From: Nanobdellota archaeon
Lineage (GTDB): Archaea; Nanobdellota; Nanobdellia; Parvarchaeales; Parvarchaeaceae
Direction of reading: 5' to 3'
Assembly: GCA_021836125.1 (NCBI GenBank)
Contig: JAKBJF010000008.1
Span: forward strand, 1 to 34,973
Length of the DNA stretch: 34,973 bases
Below, one piece after another: positions 1 through 7,258 of this stretch. Both the position numbers and the translations under genes were made by a program. A model generated the notes under the pieces. That model was given only the letters and a program-made list of their open reading frames with translations. It had not been told where the DNA came from and ran no database searches. The stretch's first letter is position 1, and each line of letters opens with the position of its first letter.

Positions 1-126
1 TATGGGTTTATCGGCAAGATAAGATTTACCCGAGCCACTTTGGCCGATTATACAGCCCCTTCCGGTCATTATTGTCTGTGCCGGAACGTTTTTGCCTTCT
101 GATACGTTTATGTTGACGCCACTCAT
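1..126 (-). CDS. P-loop ATPase, HerA/DUF87-like (5' part only)
   Basis: The reverse strand is open from an ATG at 126 to the first base of the window, giving 42 residues without a stop; the rest lies outside. Residues 28-35 read GQSGSGKS, a Walker A (P-loop) motif, preceded by MTGRGCII. A P-loop this close to the N-terminus after a short beta-rich lead is typical of the HerA/DUF87 group of archaeal ATPases, which are DNA translocases or related hexameric motors. That assignment rests on a short stretch, so another P-loop family is possible. A TATA-like TTTAATTTATG on the reverse strand lies about 25-30 bases before the ATG, which supports this start and a leaderless message. Confidence 0.7.
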   Translation of the reverse strand, partial: MSGVNINVSEGKNVPAQTIMTGRGCIIGQSGSGKSYLADKPI

Positions 127-386
127 AATAAAGAATGACGCACATAAATTAAACAGTATCTGAAGCGTTAAGAATGTACATCAAAGACACGGTTCCTTTC
201 TTTTGTATGAAATGAAAAAACGACCGACGCATTATCGCCTTTTCCCGTATAATTGCTTAAGTCTATTCATGTCCATATACATTGTTGAAGTTGGTAAGTG
301 CCATGGCCTGTTTATCCAACTGTCAAAGCGCAATATCGGACGACACTCACTCTAAATGCGGGCGAGATATATAATGTTACATTGTA

Positions 387-746
387 TTAAACTTCAAAGT
401 CTAAACTGTCCAGAACTTCCTTTAGAACCACTGCCTGATTGTGTTTATCATCCTTTGCTCCGAATAATAAGATTATCTTGCCTTTCTCCGTTTCCAGCCT
501 CTTTATTTCCCTTAATTTTTCGACAATATCTCTATTAGCTAGTTCTTTTTTGTACTTAACCCTAAATTCTTCCCATTTTTCGGCATCGTGTCCGAACCAT
601 TTCCTTAGTTCGGTGCTGGGCGCTATCTCCTTCATCCAGATATCTGCATTTACCTTCTCTTTTGTAAGTCCTCTCGGCCAGATCCTGTCCACTAATATGC
701 TAAATCCGCTTCCTCTCCTGCCATATACGCATTCGAGCACTATCAT
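387..746 (-). CDS. DUF488 family protein (YeaO-like)
   Basis: This is a 119-residue protein matching the whole length of the DUF488 family. Visible signatures are VDRIWPRGLTKE near residues 19-30, EIAPSTELRKWFGHD near 41-55 and LLFGAKDDKHNQAVVL near 93-108, which corresponds to the family's usual LLYGAKD..HN.A. The biochemical role of the family is not settled; no membrane segment or signal peptide is present, so it should be cytosolic. It stands alone and is divergent from the MFS gene. A reverse-strand TATA-like CTATTAAACT lies about 26 bases before the ATG, so the transcript is probably leaderless. An overlapping forward frame of similar length is its antisense shadow. Confidence 0.9.
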   Translation of the reverse strand: MIVLECVYGRRGSGFSILVDRIWPRGLTKEKVNADIWMKEIAPSTELRKWFGHDAEKWEEFRVKYKKELANRDIVEKLREIKRLETEKGKIILLFGAKDDKHNQAVVLKEVLDSLDFEV

Positions 747-819
747 GACACAAAAAATTATTCCGTAGTTTAATAGATTATGGTTAAGTTTTTATTCATA
801 TGTCGGTATAAAAGTCAAT

Positions 820-2241
820 ATGACTAGTATAAAGGACGCTTTAAAGAAAAACACCATACTTGCGATACTCGTCCTTGCTACTATGATGGTCGGCGTCGAC
901 AGCACCGTCGTTCTATTGGCTTTTCCTACCATAGTCGGCGAGCTCAATTCTAATTTTCTTACGATAATCTGGGTAATATTAGTCTATATGTTAGTCGTGA
1001 CTGTATGTACGACCCAGCTCGGCCGCATAGGTGACCTGTTTGGCAGGGCGAGGATATTCAATTTTGGTTTCCTCATATTTACGATAAGCTCTTTCGCATG
1101 CGGCCTTGCTCCTACGGACGTGTTCCTCATAGTTTCAAGGGCTTTTCAGGCCGTTGGTGGTGCGATGATGACTGCTAACAGCGGTGCGATAATAGCCGAT
1201 ACTTTCAAGCCTCAGGAACGGGGGCGTGCGTTCGGCTTCACTTCTTTGGGCTGGAACGTAGGTGCTATGCTGGGGATAGTGGTCGGCGGTGTGATAACAA
1301 CGTTTTTTGGATGGAGATATATCTTTTTCATAAATGTCCCCATAGGCGCGATAGCGTTAGCCCTCGGGCTGAAATACATAAAGGATAACCCTATAATCAA
1401 GAGTAAGATGGATCTCGTAGGTATGTTTGTTTTCGGAGCCGCGGTGCTCCTAATCTCATACGGTGCCGTAAACTCAATATCGGCATCTTTGTCTATTTAT
1501 GATATAGCTATGGTTTTCACTGGCGTACTGTTGATACCGTTTTTTATATTTTGGGAGTTGAGGTCAAAAAATCCGATGCTTGATCTAAGGCAGTTCAAAA
1601 ACCGCATCCTTCGTTCAAGTATTCTTGCTGCGTTTTTTATGAGTCTTGGGTATCTTGCGATAGCTTTTCTGATAATAATGTACATGCAGGGTGTACGCGG
1701 GCTCTCACCTCTGGATGCATCCCTTATTTTAGTACCTGGTTATGTACTTAGCGGGTTTCTTGCACCGTATATGGGCGGGTTGTCAGACAAACACGGCGCC
1801 AGAATAATAGCTACGCTAGGAATTTTGCTTATGTGCATTGCTATTCTTATATATCTGAATCTCACGGCAACGCTCTCTTACTATATTTATCTCATAATAG
1901 CGGCTTCCGTAGTGTCCGGCATCGGTTCGGCGATGTTCTTCCCTTCAAACAACCGGGCCGTCATGGCTAACGCGCAGGCGGGTTCTTATGGCGCTACCAA
2001 CGGTCTTTTAAGAACTGTCAGCTCTTTGGGTATAATGTTCAGCTTTGTGCTTGTGATATCCGTAGCTGCATATTCCATACCAAATGGCGCTGCGTTCCAG
2101 ATATTTGTTGGAACAAGCAAACTTATAGGCAATGTGTCGTCTGCTTTCATGTCCGGTGTTTATTCCGCACTGTATGTATCGCTCGCGATATTGATAATCG
2201 CGGGGATACTGTCGTTCACACGCGGAAAGGATGCGTACTGA
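820..2241 (+). CDS. MFS drug/solute exporter, DHA2 (14-TM) family
   Basis: The 473-residue protein is almost wholly hydrophobic, with about 14 predicted membrane helices, as in the DHA2 (EmrB/QacA) drug:proton antiporters. The first helix carries a buried Asp at residue 27 in GVDSTVVLLAFPTI, where DHA2 members have the conserved D. Motif A is seen at about 68-77 as GRIGDLFGRA, and the helix 5 antiporter motif appears as GIVVGGVITTFFGWR followed by FFINVPIGA. It probably exports a toxic compound or metabolite using the proton gradient; the substrate cannot be told. The start is supported by a TTTTTATT box at 789-796, about 27 bases upstream, which suggests a leaderless mRNA. It is monocistronic. 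Confidence 0.93.
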   Translation: MTSIKDALKKNTILAILVLATMMVGVDSTVVLLAFPTIVGELNSNFLTIIWVILVYMLVVTVCTTQLGRIGDLFGRARIFNFGFLIFTISSFACGLAPTDVFLIVSRAFQAVGGAMMTANSGAIIADTFKPQERGRAFGFTSLGWNVGAMLGIVVGGVITTFFGWRYIFFINVPIGAIALALGLKYIKDNPIIKSKMDLVGMFVFGAAVLLISYGAVNSISASLSIYDIAMVFTGVLLIPFFIFWELRSKNPMLDLRQFKNRILRSSILAAFFMSLGYLAIAFLIIMYMQGVRGLSPLDASLILVPGYVLSGFLAPYMGGLSDKHGARIIATLGILLMCIAILIYLNLTATLSYYIYLIIAASVVSGIGSAMFFPSNNRAVMANAQAGSYGATNGLLRTVSSLGIMFSFVLVISVAAYSIPNGAAFQIFVGTSKLIGNVSSAFMSGVYSALYVSLAILIIAGILSFTRGKDAY

Positions 2242-2550
2242 AAGATTTGAAACTCACTGGGATGTAAATCCTATAGATTTTATAAGGAGCTGCAAATCCA
2301 AATTATGTTTGTGCATAAGCTGACTTTTCCACCCACCAATGATTTATTTGATTATTTCCTGGAGACGAATTCGTTGTCATTTATGTAGAATCTCAACAAT
2401 TTGGATACTGTATCCACTTAGCGGTTCCGGTGTCCGTATAGGGACAGCACTAAGTCTGCTCCTCTTGGCGACTACGTTCAACTTCCAGTGATTTCCGTAG
2501 CGAAGAATACGAATGATAGGTAGTTTTCACCGTAATGGCTTTCAGTCGTC
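2242..2550. other. Gene-free stretch with palindromes and a hairpin
   Basis: No convincing coding frame is present in these 309 bases between the MFS gene and the unknown gene that ends at 2551. They contain a perfect 13-base palindrome GGATACTGTATCC at 2403-2415 and, directly after it, a 40-base hairpin at 2416-2455. The hairpin has an outer stem ACTTAG/CTAAGT, an inner stem TGTCC/GGACA and the loop GTATAG. Short frames on both strands are broken by stops. It may hold a small structured RNA or a transcription end region. Confidence 0.5.
2403..2455. repeat. Palindrome next to a two-stem hairpin
   Basis: GGATAC-T-GTATCC (2403-2415) is a perfect inverted repeat. It abuts a second inverted repeat: ACTTAG at 2416-2421 pairs with CTAAGT at 2450-2455, and TGTCC at 2431-2435 pairs with GGACA at 2442-2446. 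The internal loop is asymmetric. Function unknown; candidate RNA structure or protein-binding site. Confidence 0.5.
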
Positions 2551-2988
2551 TTAAAAGAGCGAGTTTATGTACTTCGTCAATATCCTAGCTACGGCTACAT
2601 TGCATACGGACATGTCATCATGCACATAATAACTCTTTTCGTTTAAAGGGATATGACCTAGTGATCTTCGTTCCGAACCGATCCCCTTTTCTGTCTGAAA
2701 ATATCTTGTGCTGTAGATAAACAGTGCGTCTGGATTGCCTCCTTTGCTGTACGCCGTCTCGTATCCAAGACTCATAGCGATGTTCTCGATGACCTCCTTC
2801 CCCAACCTCTCCTTGAAGTCCAGTCTTATATTATAATTATCACCGCTTTTATCGACTTTGATTCTCTTTACTCTGTTTGGTAGCCCATCGTTAAGGTTTT
2901 TCCAGAAGTTTTTGTCTTCCCAGAGGTGCCTATCAGACTGAAATTGATGGTCTGCTCCTAGATCCTTTAACAGGCGCTCTAAATCCAT
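2551..2988 (-). CDS. Hypothetical protein, 145 aa
   Basis: I do not recognise this protein. It is soluble, mixed in charge (many Lys, Arg, Asp, Glu), with no membrane segment or signal peptide and no clear motif. The C-terminal part, YYVHDDMSVCNVAVARILTKY, looks like a helix packed in a folded domain, and the overall composition is that of a real protein. The gene diverges from the unknown gene at 3042, and the 53-base spacer holds one near-symmetric TATA element centred at about 3016. That centre is 28 bases from this ATG, which supports the start. The shared promoter hints that the two unknown genes are expressed together. Confidence 0.65.
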   Translation of the reverse strand: MDLERLLKDLGADHQFQSDRHLWEDKNFWKNLNDGLPNRVKRIKVDKSGDNYNIRLDFKERLGKEVIENIAMSLGYETAYSKGGNPDALFIYSTRYFQTEKGIGSERRSLGHIPLNEKSYYVHDDMSVCNVAVARILTKYINSLF

Positions 2989-3009
2989 TATCTTTTCACG
3001 CGCGCTGTG

Positions 3010-3024
3010 CTTAAATATTATATC
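3010..3024. promoter_or_regulatory. Shared bidirectional TATA element
   Basis: CTTAAATATTATATCG reads as a TATA box on both strands. Its centre, near 3016, is about 26 bases before the ATG at 3042 (forward) and 28 bases before the ATG at 2988 (reverse). It is the only strong A/T box in the 53-base spacer, so both genes probably use it with leaderless transcripts. Confidence 0.6.
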
Positions 3025-3041
3025 GAAATCTATAACACGCT

Positions 3042-3572
3042 ATGAAACTTGCGAGGTCATTTTATGCAAGAGACATGCGTACGGTAGCAAGGGCTGCTTG
3101 CAGAGAAATTATGCAACGGCCTCATCTAAATAGTGTTTATTTAAGCAAGTTATGCTCTAATAGAGATATGCATGCTAGAAAAAACATAGAAAGGCTGTTT
3201 CAAAACAGGGACTGGCCTGAATTCACGGACAAGAGGATAAGTGAAGTCGTCGATCGTTTCTACAACCAGTTTGGAAACGCATATGCTGAAAGATTTGGTG
3301 AATCCCTTGGAAGATACTTTTCCTCGCAGCCTAGTGGTTTAAGGGAGCTACAGTCCAGAATAAAAGACCTTTCACTGATTTTTCTGACGTCTGGCTTCAC
3401 AGGGCCTAAACCAAAAGAAAAAATAAAACCTTCTTATGTGATTTACGCTAAAGCTAATGTTGTGCTTTCGCATATGGAACGAGCGCTCAGAAACAAAAAT
3501 TATGCGGATGTAGACTACAAGGAAGAACTTGACAGTATTATAGCTGAGCGCATTAATTATTTTTTCCGCTGA
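3042..3572 (+). CDS. Hypothetical protein, 176 aa
   Basis: I do not recognise this protein. It is 176 residues, basic and probably all-helical: MKLARSFYARDMRTVARAACREIM at the start, then further charged amphipathic helices with aromatic residues (VDRFYNQFGNAYAERFGESLGRYF). It has no membrane helix and no known catalytic motif. The high Arg/Lys content would fit a nucleic-acid or ribosome contact, but this is only a guess. The ATG lies 26 bases from the centre of the TATA element shared with the divergent unknown gene at 2551-2988. Its stop is 12 bases before the convergent ABM-domain gene. Confidence 0.7.
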   Translation: MKLARSFYARDMRTVARAACREIMQRPHLNSVYLSKLCSNRDMHARKNIERLFQNRDWPEFTDKRISEVVDRFYNQFGNAYAERFGESLGRYFSSQPSGLRELQSRIKDLSLIFLTSGFTGPKPKEKIKPSYVIYAKANVVLSHMERALRNKNYADVDYKEELDSIIAERINYFFR

Positions 3573-3583
3573 TTACAGAAGCA

Positions 3584-3880
3584 TCACAACTGCTTTGATT
3601 CGGTAAACATACGGTGCCTCGGAACGCCTTCTATTATCGATCTTCCAGCTTCAACAGTTTTTCTGTAAGCTTCACTCTTAATAAAATTCCTAAAGCCGTC
3701 GTTGTCTTTCCATTCCGTGTATAAAAGGTACTCGTTCTGCTTCTCTACGTCTTTGTAAAGTCTTGCATCTATGCATCCGAAACCCGAGTTTTTAATCGCA
3801 AGAACTGCTTCATTGAATCGCGACTCGAATTCCCGCTCGAAGCCGGGTTTTACAGTGTAATATAGTCCGATGTTTATCAT
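3584..3880 (-). CDS. ABM-domain (antibiotic biosynthesis monooxygenase type) protein
   Basis: This is a 98-residue single-domain protein of the dimeric ferredoxin-like ABM fold: MINIGLYYTVKPGFEREFESRF at the start, then NEYLLYTEWKDNDGFRNFIKSE, the usual S/TEW....F..f..S pattern. ABM proteins include heme-degrading monooxygenases and stand-alone partners of heme enzymes. The ATG at 3880 was chosen because the frame's upstream extension to 4003 lies inside the preceding gene, and this ATG is two bases after that gene's TAG, so translation is probably coupled. The preceding gene is a chlorite-dismutase-like heme enzyme. In haloarchaea these two domains form one protein, PitA, so this looks like the split form. 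Heme handling is inferred from context. Confidence 0.85.
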   Translation of the reverse strand: MINIGLYYTVKPGFEREFESRFNEAVLAIKNSGFGCIDARLYKDVEKQNEYLLYTEWKDNDGFRNFIKSEAYRKTVEAGRSIIEGVPRHRMFTESKQL

Positions 3881-3882
3881 AG

Positions 3883-4527
3883 CTAACCGATTCGTTTTAA
3901 ATATAAAAAGGACTCGTCTTCTATTCCTACAAGCACAGGTTTTTCGTTGGTTATCCATTTTCTCGATTCGGATTGCCTTAATTCTTCCACTACGTGCATC
4001 CAATGCGAAATCGATTCTACTTCGTATAGGACAAGAAATTCATCGTCTGATATACCGAAAGACTTAGTCGTATACGAAATTATTCCGTTGTTGTTAGTGC
4101 TCAGCCTGGCCATAGCTATATGTTCAGACATTATTTTGTTCCTTTTTTCCCTTGGTAGCAGATACCAATCGTTAGATTTTTTCATTGGATAAGCTACAAA
4201 GAATTTGTATTTGACGCTTTCGGAAGGCCCTTTTTTGCATATGGACATAAAACCGTATTCTACAGAAGCGCAATCGCCGAATAATTCTTCAACAAAGAGT
4301 TTAAATTTTAGTATCGTCTCTTCTTTTTTTGAACTTAACCAAAGTATCAAGTCTACATCATACCTGAGCGATGAATATGTCCTTAAAATCGTCCCATCCG
4401 CTTTTTCAATCTGTTTTATTTTATTCTGCAGCGTTAATAATCTGGAACGCCTGCTGATACTAGCTAGTTTCCACCACGCGGGCGTAAGCTTAATCCCAAA
4501 AACGTACATCATCACTTCGTCGTCCAT
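3883..4527 (-). CDS. chdC: Chlorite dismutase-like coproheme decarboxylase (HemQ/ChdC)
   Basis: The family converts coproheme to heme b by oxidative decarboxylation of two propionates, or more broadly binds heme. The key block AYPMKKSNDWYLLPREKR matches HemQ: Tyr113 corresponds to the catalytic Tyr145 and Lys117 to Lys149 of the staphylococcal enzyme. The likely proximal heme ligand is His136 in MSEHIAMA. Downstream, SFGISDDEFLVLYE and VEELRQSESRKW match the family's GLDD.E and LR..E.S blocks. The ATG at 4527 is preferred over an earlier one at 4575, because it follows the hemA TGA by one base and avoids a 47-base overlap. At 214 residues it is slightly short. True chlorite dismutase activity is less likely in a hemA operon. 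Confidence 0.88.
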   Translation of the reverse strand: MDDEVMMYVFGIKLTPAWWKLASISRRSRLLTLQNKIKQIEKADGTILRTYSSLRYDVDLILWLSSKKEETILKFKLFVEELFGDCASVEYGFMSICKKGPSESVKYKFFVAYPMKKSNDWYLLPREKRNKIMSEHIAMARLSTNNNGIISYTTKSFGISDDEFLVLYEVESISHWMHVVEELRQSESRKWITNEKPVLVGIEDESFLYLKRIG

Positions 4528-4528
4528 A

Positions 4529-5443
4529 TCATCGTATGTAAGCAATTTTATCAAGAAAGTGTGCGGTTTCAGCAAGGATTATTTTCTCAGCGGCGGAAAT
4601 ATTGGTTACGGTGACTGAAGACGCCGAGATCTCCTTTATCACATATTCCAAATCAATTACATTGTCGCCTGAAAATGCGATTGGAACCGATAAATCTATT
4701 ATGAGCCTTGGTCCGCTCAGACGCGTATAGTTTCCTCCCTTAATCGCAGAAATAACTATGTCACAGTTTCTTATTTTTGAGAGGTTGAAGTCTGAGTAAT
4801 TAAGTCCGAATAACTCAGCTAACGCAGCAGATTTCTTGGTGTTTCTGCTGAAGATAGTTGCGTTTATAGAGAGCCCTGTTTCTTTCATGTCGTAAAGAAC
4901 GCCCTTAATGACATTGCCGGAACCGACTATCGCTACTTTGTCGCCAGCCCTGTAACTGCTTGAAATATGAGAAGTCACCGCGCCGTATAATCCGCTATTG
5001 TCGCCTATATCTATCTCTCTTCTTATCTTTCTTCCCACCCTCAAAGCATTTTCGAATAAACAAATTAACTGTTTTGAACCGTCGGCTAATGCCCTATAAC
5101 TGTTTAACGCGCTTCTTATCTGACCGATAATCTCCTTTTCACCCAAAATAGCAGAGTCCATGCCAGAAGCTACCCTGAAAACGTGACTTACAACTTTATC
5201 ATCAAAAAGAATCTCTCCAACATTAGGTTTAGAGCGTTCATTCGTTCGTTTTACGTCTGAAAGGCAATGTTCGAGAGATTGTTTGCTGTCTGAATCGCAG
5301 TACAACTCTAGTCTATTGCATGTCTTCAGAAAAAATGGCCTTGCCGCGCCGTTAATCTTTTCGACTATCGGCTCCATATCATAATCATATAACCTGCCCA
5401 AGCGGATGTTTCTATAAGAATAAAGCAGTGCCCCGTAAACCAT
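4529..5443 (-). CDS. hemA: Glutamyl-tRNA reductase, short form
   Basis: HemA reduces glutamyl-tRNA to glutamate-1-semialdehyde, the first committed step of C5 tetrapyrrole (heme, siroheme) synthesis. The catalytic domain shows FLKTCNRLELYC with nucleophile Cys42, then GEKEIIGQIRSAL (101-113) and LFENALRVGRKIRREIDIG (129-147). The NADPH domain begins with VAIVGSGN (170-177). The protein is 304 residues against the usual 400 or so: the C-terminal dimerisation domain is missing and the stop is directly followed by chdC. The usual DLAVPRD motif is DLSVPIA here. It heads the hemA-chdC-ABM operon. A CATATAAAAAGC box at 5463-5474 is about 25 bases before the ATG. Confidence 0.9.
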   Translation of the reverse strand: MVYGALLYSYRNIRLGRLYDYDMEPIVEKINGAARPFFLKTCNRLELYCDSDSKQSLEHCLSDVKRTNERSKPNVGEILFDDKVVSHVFRVASGMDSAILGEKEIIGQIRSALNSYRALADGSKQLICLFENALRVGRKIRREIDIGDNSGLYGAVTSHISSSYRAGDKVAIVGSGNVIKGVLYDMKETGLSINATIFSRNTKKSAALAELFGLNYSDFNLSKIRNCDIVISAIKGGNYTRLSGPRLIIDLSVPIAFSGDNVIDLEYVIKEISASSVTVTNISAAEKIILAETAHFLDKIAYIR

Positions 5444-5462
5444 ATAGCACTATGAGAGAGAC

Positions 5463-5474
5463 CATATAAAAAGC
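5463..5474 (-). promoter_or_regulatory. TATA box of the hemA-chdC-ABM operon
   Basis: The reverse strand reads GCTTTTTATATG, a strong archaeal TATA element centred about 25 bases before the hemA ATG at 5443. The distance implies that transcription starts at or next to the start codon. Confidence 0.6.
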
Positions 5475-5521
5475 TTTATCTCAAAATGAAATCCTTTCCA
5501 CCGGAATTATGGGATGGCAGC

Positions 5522-6430
5522 TCATGATATGATTATAAGAATTACTCCTGCAATTATCAAAGCCAACCCGGCTATCAGAAGTGGATAATACAACGTTAAA
5601 AAGAAAATCGAGAATATCGCTATACCTACAATTTCTAAACTTACCAGAACATTCCAAAGATCAAGATACTTTTCCTTGAAACGGATTAGAAGTCTAAATG
5701 AAAATTCTTCTGATAACCCGCCCAAAAGCAGAAATCCAGCGACCAAAATAGACAGTAAAACCTCAAGCGACGTTAGACTAAATATCTCCCGAAAAGCTCC
5801 GGTTAACAATCCGTATACTCCGACGGTTAAAAACTCGAATACCCCCATTAACACGTCCGATTTCAGTATGTTATAACCCTTAAACACCATGGAAATGAGC
5901 AGTATATAGTATCCGGCTGTCCAAAAAACTGTCATCAAGGCTGTAAGCAGGATTATTGGCGCTGCAGCATAAAAATCGTATCCATACAGTCCAATAATCT
6001 GAAAGACCAGACCGGCGAATACTGCTATTGTGCCCAAAATTGCAAGCAGCTTAGGGTCTTGTTTTTTCGCCTTTGCGATGAAAAAAACGAAAGGTATGAC
6101 TGAAATATATGAAGCGGAAGCTACAAACGGATAATTCTGGTTCCCTATCAGCGCAAAGAATATTATGGTGCCCAGCCCAAAAAACATCCCTGCTAAAAGG
6201 GAGTACGTGAACAGGCGCTTATTTGATTTTCGTTTGCCCTCTTTTCTATATCCTTTGAACACGAAGACCAACGCCAAAGAAAGGACTGTAAGAGACGCTT
6301 CGAATATGATCAGGTAATCGAAGTAGTTAACTCGGTTCAATGACACGACGACATCACTTAATATAGACCACAATGCATAAGCTACAGAAGCGAACAGTGC
6401 AAGCGCCAGGCCTTTTACAAGTTTGTTCAT
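5522..6430 (-). CDS. EamA/DMT-superfamily-like transporter, about 10 TM
   Basis: The 302-residue protein is a chain of about ten hydrophobic helices with short loops, arranged as two five-helix halves, the layout of EamA drug/metabolite transporters. The first half starts LVKGLALALFASVAYALWSIL, with the small-residue/Trp pattern seen in the first EamA helix, and the fourth helix region holds ASASYISVIPFVFF, like the A..a.l..l.P.f motif. The basic loop YRKEGKRKSNKR probably faces the cytoplasm. The substrate is unknown. It stands alone, 78 bases upstream of the hemA start. The reverse strand has ACTTATTATAGC about 33 bases before the ATG. Assignment below superfamily level is not possible. Confidence 0.75.
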   Translation of the reverse strand: MNKLVKGLALALFASVAYALWSILSDVVVSLNRVNYFDYLIIFEASLTVLSLALVFVFKGYRKEGKRKSNKRLFTYSLLAGMFFGLGTIIFFALIGNQNYPFVASASYISVIPFVFFIAKAKKQDPKLLAILGTIAVFAGLVFQIIGLYGYDFYAAAPIILLTALMTVFWTAGYYILLISMVFKGYNILKSDVLMGVFEFLTVGVYGLLTGAFREIFSLTSLEVLLSILVAGFLLLGGLSEEFSFRLLIRFKEKYLDLWNVLVSLEIVGIAIFSIFFLTLYYPLLIAGLALIIAGVILIIIS

Positions 6431-6504
6431 ACCTAAGATAGGTTAGCAGTGAGCGCTATAATAAGTATGGCTATCTGAAAAACTGTCGTTGGGGTTACTT
6501 ATGA

Positions 6505-7020
6505 TTAGATATACGGGCCCAAGTTCTTCAATCTCTTTTCCAATGAACGATTTGCCTCTTCTAAAAGCTCTCGATCACGCCTTTCTTTCTCCTCTTCGGC
6601 CGCCCGCAGTCTGTCCGCTTTGGCCTTTTTCTTCGCTTCTTCATTGACGTTTTTTATGAGATTCTCTAGTTCGCCCTCCCATTTTCCTTCTGCGTAATGT
6701 CGCACCTCATAGGAAGGGTCGCTAGGAGCAGTACTCCAATAGTACACGTCTAGGACTTTTTCTCCATCGTATGTTATCTCCAGAGAATCCCCGCCGTACA
6801 TCGTATTCGGACCGTGGTCCTTTATATAAAAACCTAAACCATTGAACTCTGATGTTTCCTCTGTAAACCAGTTGTGCACGTCTCTGTAAGTAACCTTGCC
6901 AAGTTTACACAGAACCGTCGAACATCCATCTATCAGTTTAAGAAGTCTATTCTCCCTAAGAAGGGCTTTTTTTGCCATTTCGTTTCTATCCTTTTCTGTA
7001 AGTTCATCAAGTCTTGCCAT
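6505..7020 (-). CDS. Hypothetical protein with C-terminal coiled coil
   Basis: This 171-residue protein is not recognised. Residues 1-110 look globular (GLGFYIKDHGPNTMYGGDSLEITYDGEKVLDVYYWS). Residues from about 115 to 165 are a highly charged helix, rich in Lys, Glu, Arg and Ala, that should form a coiled coil. There is no signal peptide or membrane helix. The ATG at 7020 is chosen over the earlier ATG at 7053, because the reverse strand carries a clean Shine-Dalgarno GGAGGTG at 7026-7032, five bases before it, with an A/T-rich promoter further up. SD-led starts are the minority here and recur at 16162-18335. Its partner or role cannot be inferred. Confidence 0.8.
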   Translation of the reverse strand: MARLDELTEKDRNEMAKKALLRENRLLKLIDGCSTVLCKLGKVTYRDVHNWFTEETSEFNGLGFYIKDHGPNTMYGGDSLEITYDGEKVLDVYYWSTAPSDPSYEVRHYAEGKWEGELENLIKNVNEEAKKKAKADRLRAAEEEKERRDRELLEEANRSLEKRLKNLGPYI

Positions 7021-7025
7021 ATGCG

Positions 7026-7032
7026 CACCTCC
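7026..7032 (-). promoter_or_regulatory. Shine-Dalgarno site deciding the start at 7020
   Basis: Reverse-strand GGAGGTG lies five bases before the ATG at 7020. It favours this start over the in-frame ATG at 7053, which sits upstream of the site. Confidence 0.7.
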
Positions 7033-7258
7033 GCAATAATACTGTGAAAACAAGTCATATTTATTCTTTTAAGCGGTAGGGCTGAAAGTGATGCTGTACA
7101 ATAGTCTACTAAAAGCAAGCACATTTATTAAATGGGGACAACATTGGCTAGAACTGCGTCCAATTCAGGGACTTATGCATAAGCGTAGGAAGTTACTGTC
7201 TTATTCCACAAATATAATTACAGTGCTAACGGCTGATTTCCGATTATATGCAGGGTAT

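Noticed and set aside
439-768. Long forward frame antisense to the DUF488 gene.
   Set aside because: The reverse frame matches DUF488 along its length; the forward one is a compositional shadow, as are the other long antisense frames opposite the thiolase, dehydrogenase and surface-protein genes.
2422-2432. CGGTTCCGGTG here and at 23293-23303 looked like a repeat or a tRNA T-arm.
   Set aside because: Only 11 bases match exactly, the surroundings differ, and no acceptor, D or anticodon arm can be folded at either place.
3881-4003. The ABM frame stays open back into the end of chdC, which could suggest a fused protein.
   Set aside because: The residues read there are basic and unlike any domain, the region is clearly coding in the chdC frame, and an ATG two bases after the chdC stop gives an ABM domain of normal length.
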